Assembly (NCBI GenBank): GCA_008360975.2
Contig: CM039210.1
Location: 17,569,007-17,633,006 of the forward strand
Direction of reading: 5' to 3'
DNA length: 64,000 nucleotides
Source: Lichenostomus cassidix
Lineage: Eukaryota; Chordata; Aves; Passeriformes; Meliphagidae
Positions 22,515-33,540 of this stretch are shown here, piece after piece. Made by a program: the position numbers and the translations under genes. Each line of letters starts with the position of its first letter. Position 1 is the first letter of the stretch. Below the pieces are notes generated by a model. The model was not told the DNA's origin. It saw only the letters and a list, made by a program, of their open reading frames with translations, and did no database searches.

Positions 22515-23380
22515 CTGTTTAAACTTTTAAAACTTTTTAAAATGCTTTTTAAACCATTACGCTGTCTAAGATCTCTTTTTATCCTCTCTGCCTTTGACCT
22601 TCACTGGGATTGCAAACATAGGTCCGCACTTGAGTCTAGCCATAACTATTGATCAGTTCTCACTGAGGGGGGATTAAACTTTTCCATGATAGTCTTGACC
22701 TTCTTTCTCCTAATTCGCCTTACATTTCCCTGTGGTGGCTAAACAGTGATTGACTAATCAGAAAATAAGAGGTAAAAGAAAAAAAGCCCCATAAGATCAT
22801 ATAGCTTTGTCCCAGGAAACCACTTCCATAGACTAATTGCTCTTTTCATTTGGTATTTGTAATCTTTCACAATATGAAAATAATATATAACAGAGATAAG
22901 AGGAGACATCCTAAATATTCAGTTGAAAGCTGAAAATAGATTTATATCACAAATTCAGTGTTGTCTTTGCTGTGTGGACATTTTGGTATGCTCAGTAATG
23001 CCATTTGCAACTTCATTGTATGTTGCTGGAGATGAAATATGGAGCAAACCCACCTACATTCAGTGAAGAAATCTGTGATACAAGGGACAAGAGAATCATT
23101 TACTGCTCTTAGGCATTCAGGAATTGCAGTTTGTTTCAGTTTAGTGTTCTGGTGCAGGTGCCATTGCATTGTTGCTATTTTTTAATTTTTATTTGTGTTG
23201 TAACAGCATTTAGCCATTTTTGAAAAGTTCAGTGTTCTCTGGTGCTATGTAGTGGTCGTGCATATGGTAGAAAACAGTCCTGCCATATAACCTTAAAGCC
23301 TATGTGTGATTTTACAATCTAGAAATATCAGGATGTCAAGGGAAGAGTTTTCCCTCTTTCTGGAGGAGATGGTTGCAGTC
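22515..23380. other. Intronic sequence, nothing recognised
   Basis: The stretch is AT-rich, with several short TTTAAA tracts just after the LTR. No conserved frame or repeat end was found. Confidence 0.4.
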
Positions 23381-24095
23381 TGTTAAGAATGGAGTGAGAG
23401 TTTAGACAAGTCCTGCCTTTGACTCAGATTTCTGGCAGTAGCTTTGTTTGAGGAAGCCTGCACCCCAGATGGCTCATGCTCCCAAGTTCTTAAGAATGGA
23501 CAATTAGGTCTATTATAAAATGAATTATTTATTGAATAGACACAAGATTAACAGACAGAAGACTTTAAACAGACTTACTTACTCCACAGGATAAACAGAA
23601 CTATTAGCAGATAGAAATACAGTGCACGATAAAAGGTACCTTATTACAGCTAGCAAAGAAATAGTATAGGTTATGAGTCAATGTAGGTTACCACCGAATT
23701 GATGATGCAATACACGTAGAATCCTTTTACTCAATTCCTGGGAAAGTAAGCACGAAGATGTGTCCAAACTTTGGGGAAAAGCCCTACACGTTTCCAGGGA
23801 ATGTGCAGGAGACTTCTGATTTTTTAAAGTTTAGTGTAGCTTTAATGGTTTGTAAAGTGAAGCATCTGTCAGTCAGAAACTCCAGCTTATCTCCCTACAT
23901 CTTATTCTCAAGGCAAGATGTTTATTGTCAGCTGGGGATTTCACCCCTCTGGTGCCAGAGATAACTCACTATGACAGATGTCCGGCCTGGGTTATCTCAC
24001 CCATGCATGTGAGAGGGAGAATGTCCGGAGCTATCACACCAGCTAATGGACAGAACAGGTAAGCTCTTCTGTGGTAGGGGGAAAGTCCTGCCACA
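23381..24095 (-). mobile_element. Solo LTR, family T, copy 3
   Basis: It starts TGTTAAGAAT, ends CCTGCCACA and is flanked by CAGTC on both sides (23376..23380 and 24096..24100). It is close to copy 1 along its whole length and contains a minus-strand AATAAA. Confidence 0.93.
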
Positions 24096-24432
24096 CAGTC
24101 CTGACACAAGAAATCCATACCAAGAGTGAAGTGTCCTATTGAGGGAGTGCCACCAACTGCCTTGGTTGGCCACAACAAAAGTCCATTCCCTGTACTGCAC
24201 CAGCTTGGACTATCGCTGACCATTCATTAGTGAGTCTTGTGAGCTTTGACCTATTTTACATCTCTTAGGACCTCTTGGGGTTAAATGTATAATGCTTATG
24301 CATGCGCTATTTCCTAGTGCTGTATCATGTGTGCAAACATATGCAAGTCACACTTATGAAATGCACAAATGTATGAGTATTTTTTTGAAGTTATTTTCCA
24401 ACATCTTTTATCTTAAAAGTGCTCTCACTCCT

Positions 24433-25068
24433 TGTCCTGGGTTACAATGTGGGGTGTAACCAAAGTATGTATTCTACCATCTACATCACCTTCTGATGAA
24501 CTGTTAAGGGTGGAGTAATGTCTCTTTATCTTAACAAATGATAACTTCCTCCAGGGTAGCACCAATAGAGTTACAACCACCCTGAGGGGACCATCTCTGC
24601 TAATGGGCCATAATGTCTCAGCAGCATAATGGATAGCTGTAAGGACCCAGGTCAGTAAGAACTCCCAAAAATATCCTATGACTCATAAGATTATATCACT
24701 CCATTGTGAAACTCCCCGCCCTGGGGGAGGTACCACCTGAACACCACTGTATATAATCTCGAGGTCTGGGGACTTGAGATACAACCACCACCACTGGACT
24801 TGAGGAGGACCCAAATTTCCACAGGACCACTGCTTTCAACAAGACCACAACCATCACTTCAACAGCACTGCAACCACTGCTAAATCGGACTGTGACCACC
24901 ACCCCTGACCAAGAGGGGCTAGGTTGTGCTTTAGATTTAAGCCAGTTATTCTGTATCGTTGCATTTATTGTAATCTTTCTATTAAATTGTAGATACAACT
25001 TAAAATCTCTCGCAAGGTATTTGTGTGGTGGTTAATTTCTCCAGCTGGTTTACCTTCAAACCAGCCCA
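24433..25068 (+). mobile_element. Solo LTR of a different family
   Basis: It starts TGTCCTGGGTTACAATG and ends AAACCAGCCCA, with flanks CTCCT and TTCCT (4 of 5 match). A TATA-like TGTATATAATC lies near 24750 and ATTAAA near 24981, giving plus orientation. An ACC/CAC-rich stretch is found at 24785..24910. Confidence 0.7.
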
Positions 25069-25527
25069 TTCCTCTTAAGAGCCTTACATTGGATGATTAG
25101 ACCTTCCAAAGGGAGAGTTGGAGGAATACTGGAAGAAGGGAGAACTGGCAATCAATTGAATGAACAGCATTCATCTAATGTCAGTACAAACACACATATG
25201 TCGCCATGCTTTGCTGAGGAGTGTCATTTATCCATATGAGATTTCTTCCCTGACAAAACTCCCCTCCATGTCTCAGTTTCCTTCTGGAATGGGCCATTGC
25301 CACACAGCACTGAATAAATATCTGGCTCATTCACTCTCAGAAGCTCAAATGCATTAGTGCGATTTAAAACAGGAGTTGCTACAAGCAAAACCAAATATGG
25401 TGAAATACTGGCAAAGTCACCATGAGTTTTGTTTTGGTTTGAGGGGGGTTTTGTTTGGAGTTTCTTTTAATAAACAGCATATGCAGTTCTGGACTACTAA
25501 TCATGAAACCTTAATCATCCACAGTTT
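25069..25527. other. Intronic sequence, nothing recognised
   Basis: No frame, LTR end or CR1 text was found between the LTR and the CR1. Confidence 0.4.
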
Positions 25528-26400
25528 TAGAAACATAGAATCCTAGAATGGTTTGGGTTGGAAGGGACCTTAAAGATCATCTAGTTCCAACCCCTCTGCC
25601 ATGGGCAGGGACACCTTCCACTAGACCAGGTTGCTTAGAGCCCTCTCCAACCTGGCCTTGAGCACTGCCAGGGATGGGGTATCCACAACTTCTCTAGGCA
25701 ACCTGTGCCAGTGCCTCACCACCCACGCAGTCAAGAATTTCTTCCTAATATCTAATCTAAACCTGCCCTCCTTCACCTTAAGGCCATTCCCCCTTGTCAT
25801 CACTACACACCCTTGTGAAAAGTCCCTCTCCAGCCCTCCTGTAAGCCCCCTTTAGGTACTGGAAGGTGCTCTAAGGTCTCCCTGAAGCCTTCTCTTCTCC
25901 AGGCTGAACAACGCCAACTCTCTCAGCCTGTCTTCATAGGAGAGGTGCTCCAGCCTTCTGATCATCTTCATGATGTCCTCTGGACTCTCTCCAACAGATC
26001 CATGTCCTTTTTATGCTGAGGACTCCAGAGCTGGATGCAGTATTCCAGGTGGGGTCTCACAAGAGCAGAGTAAGAAGGGGCAGAATCACCTCCTTCGACC
26101 TGCTGGTCACACTACTTTTGACACACCTCAGGATGCAGTTGGCTTTCTGGGCTGCGAGTGCACACTGCCAGGTCATGTTGAGCTTCTTGTCCACAAATAC
26201 TCTCAAGTCTTTCTCCCTGGGGCTGCTCTCAATCCCTTCTCTGCCAAGCCTGTATTTGTACTTGGGATTACCCCAACCCAGATGCAGGACCTTGTGCTTG
26301 GTTTTGTTGAACTTCATGAGGCTTGCACAGTCCCACCTCTCAAACCTGTCAAGGTCCCTCTGAATACTATCCCTTCCCTCCAGTGTATTGACTGCATCAC
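25528..26400 (-). mobile_element. CR1 3' part, interrupted by the ERVL-2 LTR
   Basis: The plus strand begins with the reverse-complement CR1 tail (ATAGAATCCTAGAATGGTTTGGGTTGGAAG in two blocks). It continues through RDIRK-type 3' coding remnants into RT C-terminal text (LMKFNKTKHKVLHLGW on the minus strand). It stops abruptly at ..CTGCATCAC where the LTR at 26401 starts. The expected CR1 continuation is not found after the ERV. Confidence 0.9.
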
Positions 26401-27043
26401 TGTCCTGGGGTGATGGTAATCCTGTGTATTCCCATATCATTGTTCGTATGCTCAGAAAATGTGGTCCTGTAGCTTTAACTGCATTCAGCCAATGGGAAGA
26501 GAGCGGGTTGTTTAAAACTCTTCCCCAAGCCTCTCTGCGGGGGAAGTGAGGTGGAGGAAAAGACACTTCTGGGACTGGCTGGTGGCTGCTGTTGACACTG
26601 CGAGTTTTTCCCTGGGGGTGCCTCTTTGTTATCTTCCTTTTTGGACCTTTTTCTCCAATTCACTTTCTCGCCCGAAAATCCTCAAGGAGCCCCAGAGGAT
26701 GGCAGACAAGAATCCTCCAGGGAGCTACTGGAGCAACTCCGCCCAGCCTCCCGGAGGCCCCTGGAGTGGGGAAACTATATCTGAGGAAAAGGACACTAAA
26801 GCTTACCAGCTGTTTACTCAGGTTTTATAACTCCTTTCCCCCTGTTATCCCCTTCCCCTGTGCCTTGCAGGGCACTCTGTGTGTTTTGTTAAATAAATAG
26901 GGTGGGTTTTTTTTTTCACTTTCATTTAAGAAATTCTGTTGTGAGTGGGGGAGGGGAGGGGGTACCCAAGCCCTTGGCTTTCGGGGGGAGGCGTTTGTTT
27001 GGAGCGCTCTCCACCTAGAGAAATTTGTCTCTAATCCGAGACA
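26401..27043 (+). repeat. ERVL-2 5' LTR
   Basis: It runs from TGTCCTGGGGTGATGG to CTAATCCGAGACA. AATAAA is present near 26891 (TTAAATAAATAGG). It is the same family as the solo LTR at 9465..10100. Confidence 0.92.
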
Positions 27044-27048
27044 ATATT

Positions 27049-27069
27049 TGGCACCCAACTTAAAGGGGC
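27049..27069 (+). promoter_or_regulatory. ERVL-2 primer binding site, Lys-like and decayed
   Basis: It reads TGGCACCCAACTTAAAGGGGC, which keeps TGGC-CCCAAC and the final GGGGC of the tRNA-Lys1,2 complement with a few extra bases. Five bases separate it from the LTR, close to the six seen in ERVL-1. Confidence 0.6.
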
Positions 27070-27577
27070 TTGACAAACTTGGTGCCCACCTTTTGTGGGG
27101 CTAGAGAAGGTGAAAAAAAAATCTAATAATTGCATTCTGGTTTTGAATGCTTTGTATTGGATTACAGCTATCAGTAGTCACCATGTTGTTTGATGGGAGG
27201 TTGTTTGATGTGATACTGTCTGTTTGGCACATAGGCCTGTTTCCCTACCAACAGGTAGGGACAATCTTGTCCCTAATGTATGATTTTCACAGATCAGGGA
27301 CGTGACTCCGGCTTGTTATAGTGATTTGCGTGATACTGACAATCTGTAAAAAGGTATTGGAAACAGTTAAAAACGTACATGCTCTGTTGCTGTCCTCTCC
27401 TAGTTTTAGTAGCTTGTTTGGGGTTTTGTTAGTAATATTACCCAACCTGCTAGAGGAATAGAGGATGAAGCTTCCTGGCTCCTCACCTATTTTCTTCCCT
27501 GTAAATCCAGTATATCACCTTTTGAGAATGTTCAGTTTCCCCTGGATGTTAAGGAGACCATTTTCCTGGTAGTACTG

Positions 27578-28949
27578 GTGCTTCACCTGGTAGTTTCCAT
27601 GTATATGATGTTCAACATGTCCAGAATGAAGGCTGAGAAATCCAGAGGGGCTGAGCAGAGGCAGACACCTGACCCAGATGTGGGAAAATTTGAATGGTGT
27701 GGAGTATGGGAGGACATAGGTAAAACTTTAAAGAAATTCTCTGACCCAATAGACTGGGAATTTCCCCCTGGACAAATCCCCAGACCAGCTGAGGTAGGGA
27801 AGTATCTGAAAGAGAAGTGCAGAGACAACTGCAGTGCAATATGTTGGGCCCTGGCATATGCTTATCGTACACTGTCAGATCCTATAGAACAGGAAGTCAG
27901 GGAGCCTAAGCCGGTGGCAGTTGCTCCTGTTACGAGAAGCAAGAAAACCCAAGTCAAGACTGATCGCCCAGGTGACAGCAGGGAGGGATCCTCAAAGCCA
28001 GCAACTGATTCAGAAGTCATTGTCGAATCCATGACTGTGAGAGACCTTCACAGCCTAAGAAAAGATTATGTCCAATGAGATGATGAATCTATAATTAGTT
28101 GGTTAGTCCATCTTTGGGATGCCGCAGGTGGTGTTACACTTCTAGATCCTACTGAGGCAAGGCATTTGGGGACTGTGTCACATGACCAGATATCAACCAA
28201 ACTATACGGGATGGGACTGACTGTTGCAGCCTCTGGAGGCAAGTTATCAGAGGTGCGAGAGAAAGATACCTATGCCCCAATGATCTCTATATACAACAAA
28301 CCCCGTGGAGGACCATAGAACAAGGGATTCAATGCTTGAGAGAAATGGCAGTGGTAGAGATTGTCTTCCCAGAGGACAGAGGAAACCCGCTTGTGGACCC
28401 AGATGCGGTAGAATGTACACCTATGATGTGGCGGAAACTCATATGGCTTGAGCCATCAGAGTATGCTTCTGCTTTAGCAATGATGAAGAGAGATGACGGG
28501 CATGAGACTGTGTGTGATATGGCAAGGAAGCTCCGAGTGTATGCAGATGCTGTGCATAGCCCAATGAATACAAGAATCTCAGCTGTGGAAACACATCTGC
28601 AGAAACTAGAAAATAAGATAGAAGAAAATCATGAGAAACTCAGTAAGGAGATTAAAAAGGGCCTTCTCCAAATCTCGGCAGTACAGATCAGAGGTTCTGT
28701 TACCCCACGTAGACATTCCTCAGCTATGAGAAACAGATACTTCCCTTGACATGAATTGTGGTATTTCCTGTGTGAAAGTGGAGAAAACATGAAGAGGTGG
28801 GATGGACAACCCACTACTGTCCTGGCACGATGAGTGCGTGAATTGAAGGAGGGCAAGACTCAGAGAGAGAACTCCACCAGAAGGGAAGTAGCTCCAGTCA
28901 ACATGTCCAATCCCCTCGAAGGAACCTTTTGCATGCCCACTAGTGTTAG
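27578..28949 (+). pseudogene. gag: ERVL-2 gag remnant
   Basis: 27578..28078 keeps a frame with a central WEDIGKTLKKFSDPIDW block and the PKPVAVAPV block shared with ERVL-1. It ends in TGA, after which the homology continues to 28740. That part includes the IEQGIQCLREMAVVEIVF block and a coiled-coil-like VETHLQKLENKIEENHEKL stretch. The terminal TAG (28947..28949) aligns with the read-through TAG of ERVL-1. Confidence 0.8.
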
Positions 28950-30479
28950 AGGGGCCCTGCCTCTAGCCAGGTAGAGGCCAGGGAAAACCGTATTTTTTGG
29001 ACAGTGTGGATTCAGTGGCCTGCCACATCAGAGCCACAAGAATACGAGGCCTTAGTAGACACTGGTGCACAATGCATGATAATCCCATCGTGACATGTGG
29101 GGGCAGAACCTGTTTCTATTTCTGGCATGACAGGAGGATCACAAGACTTGACCCTGGTGAAAGCTGAGGTTAGCCTGACTGGAAGAGCGTGGAAAAAACA
29201 TTCCATTGTTACTGGCCCAGAGGCTCCATGTATTCTGGGTATAGACTTCCTCTGAAATGGATATTTCAAAGACCCAAAGGGACTCAAGTGGGCATTTGGG
29301 ATAGCTGCTGTGGAGACAGAGGGCATTAAGCAATTGAACACCTTGCCTGGACTGTCAGAGAACCCATCTGCAGTAGGACTCCTGAAAGGGGAAGAGCAAC
29401 AAGTACCGATTGCAACCTCGATTGTGCATCGCCGACAGTACCGGACCACTCGTGATGCTGTGATTCCCATTCACAAACTAATCCGTGAGCTGGAGAGCCA
29501 AGGGGTGGTCAGCAGGACCCATTCATCCTTTAACAGCCCCATGTGGCCTGTGCGAAAATCTGAAGGAGAATGGAGATTAACAGTGGACTATTGTGCCTTG
29601 AATGAGGTGACTCCACCTCTGAGTGCTGCCGTGCCAGACATGCTGGAGCTCCAGTATGAGCTAGAGTCCAAGGCAGCAAAGTGGTACGCCACTATTGACA
29701 TTGCTAATGCATTTTTCTCCATTCCTCTGGCAGCAGAGTGCAGGCCTCAGTTTGCTTTCACCTGGAGGGGCATGCAGTACACGTGGAATCGACTGCCCCA
29801 GGGGTGGAAACATAGTCCCACCATCTGCCATGGGCTGGTCCAGGCTGCGCTGGAAAAGGGTGAGGCTCCAGAACATTTTCAGTACATCGACGACATCATT
29901 GTGTGAAGGAACATGGCAGAAGAAGTATTTGAGAAAGGAAAGAAAATCATCCAGATTCTCCTGGAAGCCAGTTTCACCATCAAAAAGAGCAAAGTCAAGG
30001 GACCTGCCCAAGAGATCCAGTTCCTGGGAGTAAAGTGGCAAGACGGACAACGTTAGAGTCCCACTGAGGTCATCAATAAAATCACTGCAATGTCTCCACC
30101 AACCAACAAGAAGGAGACGCAAGCTTTCCTGGGAGCCATAGGCTTTTGGAGGATGCACATTCCTGAGTACAGCCAGATCGTGAGCCCTCTTTACCTGGTT
30201 ACCCATAAGAAAAATTATTTCCACTGGGGCCCTGAACAGCAGCAAGCTTTCACCCAGATCAAGCAGGAGATCACTAATGCCGTAGCCCTTGGCCCAGTCA
30301 GGACGGGACCAGAGGTAAAGAATGTGCTGTACTCTGCAGCTGGGAGCCATGGTCTGTCCTGGAGCCTGTGGCAGAAAGTGCCTGGTGAGACTCGGGGTCA
30401 TCCACTGGGATTCTGGAACCGAAGTTACAGAGGGTCTGAAGCCAATTACACCTGCATGACACAGAAAAAAATTAATAAT
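28950..30479 (+). pseudogene. pol: ERVL-2 pol remnant (protease, RT, start of RNase H)
   Basis: A protease remnant (VDTGAQC near 29055) is followed by an open RT piece at 29310..29906 with LPQGW and YIDD; the next Trp position is TGA. A further piece at 30090..30485 continues the RT/RNase H linker. Stops near 29095, 29253, 29905 and 30054 kill the frame. Homology to ERVL-1 ends near 30453..30479, so the rest of RNase H and the integrase are lost. Confidence 0.88.
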
Positions 30480-31150
30480 TGTTAGATATTGAACCTTCAG
30501 AACCTTACCCCCTCACACACACATGCCCACCCACAGCAGAGCAAGAAAAACCAAAATGCCAGGGGAAGGGAAAGAAAACTCTATCGGCCACATGGCCAGA
30601 GAGAACAAAATGGCAGATGGCCTTTGTCTCGGGGTGGGGGGAGGAAGAAAAATCCATTCAGAAGCTCAGGGGGAAAAAACAGATGGGAACCTGGTGGACC
30701 TCTGAGGTTTGTCTCCTGCTCGCTGCAGATGAAGCTGGTGGATTTAAAGTTCTTTCTTTTAGTGGTTTAGCTTTTCCTGAGGTCTGGGCCGAGATGGGGT
30801 ATCCCTGCAGCTTCCCCGCCAGTCCACTTCGGCCGGCTCCTGCCGATGGTATGATCTCAGCCAAAAGCTAAGACGAACAGTTCTAGAAGAAACAGAAGCC
30901 ACCAAAGAATCTCTGCTGTAGTCCAGGGAAAAACAACTTGCCTAAGCTAACAAAAAGCAAGTTAGCTAAGCACCAACGTAGCCTTCGATCTGCACGGCAA
31001 ACTGAGCACACAGGAGTGAGAGCTTGAACAAAGCCCGCACCAGAGTTCCCTCAGCTCCCGCCCCTCCCCCAGATCCACCTTAAAGCGACATTTCTGGGCA
31101 TAAAGCAGATGATCAAGAATAGAGTATTATCATAAAATCACCCCAAGACA
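30480..31150 (-). mobile_element. LTR-like block related to the ERVL-2 LTR, inverted
   Basis: The minus strand starts TGTCTTGGGGTGATTTTATG and continues with ATGCCCAGAAATGT and CGCTTTAAGG. This parallels the start of the 26401 LTR (TGTCCTGGGGTGAT..., TATGCTCAGAAAATGT, TAGCTTTAA). No target duplication is found at either edge (ATAAT against GATGA), so the left end is uncertain and a rearrangement is likely. Confidence 0.55.
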
Positions 31151-31990
31151 GATGACATGTCATCCCACACCTTATCACTGTTAAAACTGATTATATCCTC
31201 CTCCCCTGTCATATCTAGTTTAAAGCCCTATCAATAAGCCCCACAAGCTCTTGACCAAAGACCCTCTTCTCCCATTGAGAAAGGTGAATGCGATCTGAAT
31301 TCAGCAAGCCCAGTGCTATGTAGGCCATCCCATTATCAAAGAAACCAACATTTTGGTGGTGACACCAGTCATAGAACCATGTATTCATAGGCTGTGTCTA
31401 TCTGTTCCTTTCAATGTCACCGCCTGCCCTGGAAGAATAGAGGAACAAATAACCTGCACCCCTGATTCCCTCACCAACCATCCCAAGGCCTTGAAGTCTC
31501 TTTTGATCACCTTTTAACTACACATTGTGACTTCACCACCACCCACATGGAGGACCAGCGACGGGTAGTAGTCTGAAGGCCAAACCAGGCTAGGAAGTTT
31601 CCAGGTGACATCCTTTACCTGGGCCTCAGGAAGGCAGCAGAATTCCCTGAGGGGAGGGTCCTTCTGGCATATTGGACCCTATGTTCCCCTTAGAAGGGAA
31701 TCACATATCACTACAACCCTTCTTTTCTTCCTTGTGGAACTGGTCTTGATATGGGGTATAGGCCTTTCTGGCCTTGGCAAAACCTCTGGTGGAGAGGGAC
31801 CTTTGTCCTCATCATCCATTGATTGTTCTTCCACATCCAAAGCCCCCATACCTATTGTACAGAGGCACCTGGGAGGGTGGGGTGGGCAAGGAGGGCTTTT
31901 GCCTGTTGCAAAAGAGAAAGGATATGTATTTCAGTAGCTGGTAAGCATCTTTGTTCTTCTGAATGTATATGGAAGATGTAGGCAAATAGG
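31151..31990 (-). pseudogene. CR1 ORF1 fragment with SGNH-esterase-like 3' end
   Basis: The minus strand keeps text typical of the avian CR1 ORF1 esterase. It shows VVICDSLLRGT near 31690 (a GDS-type nucleophile block with Asp-Ser kept), KLPSLVWPSDYYPSLVLHVG near 31570 and a C-terminal SDRIHLS-type D-x-x-H block. The frame ends LIDRALN and TAG (31217..31215). Stops and indels break the frame (for example a TAG near 31400). Esterase domains in ORF1 of the CR1 group are established. No ORF2 follows, because the LTR-like block sits there. Confidence 0.75.
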
Positions 31991-32164
31991 GTTAAACAAC
32001 TGCCTTATTAACCAAACTTTGCTGATTTTTGTATAATAATATTTTCTGTGTATTATTTTTTTTATGTATATATATAGCTCCAGAATCACAAAGTTTGTTT
32101 GTGGTTCTGCAGTGAACATGTTATTTATATAATAAGGGAAGCAGTGGTCTAACACTTTTGGACC
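31991..32164. other. Short unassigned stretch
   Basis: It is AT-rich (TATATATAGC near 32065), with no gene or repeat boundary recognised. Confidence 0.3.
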
Positions 32165-32655
32165 CACTGTTGTGGGCCCCTCACTACAAGAAAGACATTG
32201 AGGTGCTGGAGTGTGTCCAGAGAACAGCAATGTAGTTAGTGAAGGGTCTGGAGCACAAGTCTTATGAGGAGCAGCTGAGGGAACTGGGGTTGTTTAGTCT
32301 GGAGAAAAGAAGGCTCAAGGGGGACCTTATTACTCTCTACAATTATCTGAAAGGAGGTGGTAGACAGGTGGGGTCAGTCTATTCTTCCAAGTAACAAGCA
32401 ATAGGACAAGAAATGGACTCAAGTTGCACCAGGGGAAGTTTAGATTGGATATTAGGAAAAATTTCTGCACTGTAAGTGTGGTCAAGCATTAGAACAGGCT
32501 GCCCAGTAGAAGCAGTGGAATCACCATCCCTGGAAGTGTTCAAAAAATGTAGATGTGGTGCTTAGAGACATGGTTTAGTGGTGGACTTTACAGTTCTGGG
32601 TTTATGGTTGGACTCTATGATCTTAGAGGTCGTTTCTAACCTTAATGAATTTATG
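32165..32655 (+). mobile_element. CR1 3' end fragment
   Basis: It shows the canonical order of CR1 3' text: GTGTCCAGAGAACAGCAATG, GGAGAAAAGAAGGCTCAAGG, CTCTACAATTATCTGAAAGG, AGATTGGATATTAGGAAAAA, GACTCTATGATCTTAGAGG and CTAACCTTAATGAATTTATG. It is 5'-truncated and has many stops. Confidence 0.93.
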
Positions 32656-33540
32656 AACACTATATTTGATGTACATTTTCTCATCTGACCAGCTTAGAGA
32701 GATAAAATGAATTTTTATCCTGGCCCGGTCTTATATATTCATGGATGCACCTTTACATAATAGAACACAGGAGGAAAAGTGACAATCAGGTTATGAATGA
32801 AGTTCAATAGATATAAATTCAAACACATATCTATGTCACCTTGGTTTCTTCAGTAGTAGCATTTGACTTTATGGTAACTATGTTTCACATGGCATTATGC
32901 ACACAGTTTGGAGACCCATCTTCCATATAGTTTTCTCATGTGACTGCAGAAAAGTGACTACATTGCAGTAAACCTCAGTGTCTGTCTGGGTAAAAGGGAA
33001 TAAAAGCAGTTTCCTGCTGTACAGACCCACAGTGAGCTCTGATACACATCGATGCCCAGTAAATGCAGCATGGGAGTGGTGACAGTGCTTAAAGCAGATG
33101 GGAGAAGAGCCAGATGTGAACTTCACTCACTGAGAATGTATGGAGTATTAGTTACCCTCCCTTTCACCAGCTCTGCTTCTGCTGGGGTTTCCTCACCTCA
33201 GGCTCCTACAGAGCTTCAAGCAGCTGCAAGTGTCAGTAGGGGGTTGTTCCCTACTCCTGTGTCCTGTGGTGAGGGACAAGTGCTGTACAGTTATGGGGTG
33301 TTTGTACAATCTGGCCCATAAAAGTTACCATTGCAGCTTTACAAAATACCATTATTTTAAAATACAATTACGTTCATCAAAACAGCTGTTTGGGCCCTTG
33401 AAAGCTTATAGGGGTACAAACCAAAACTGCTGAAATGAGCTCCAAAACCATTATCTGTCTCCCTTAGAATAAATGTTCTTCTTATTTTCCACTAAGTCTT
33501 CTGCCAGACCTAGGGAGAGGAGACCAAGCTAGCATGACTT
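32656..33540. other. Unassigned intronic or intergenic sequence
   Basis: No coding frame, CR1 text or LTR ends were recognised. Confidence 0.4.

Larger units (their letters stand above)
26401..30479 (+). mobile_element. Decayed ERVL-type provirus (ERVL-2), 3' truncated
   Basis: It consists of a 5' LTR, a Lys-like primer site, gag and the pol part up to RNase H, then an abrupt end. Gag and pol align with ERVL-1 along their length but carry many stops and indels. The 3' LTR is missing, so no target duplication can be checked; the left flank is ATCAC. It is clearly older than ERVL-1. Confidence 0.88.

Noticed and set aside
24696..24998. 100-residue minus-strand frame rich in Val and Ser
   Set aside because: It reads through the ACC-rich stretch of an LTR and has no conserved features.
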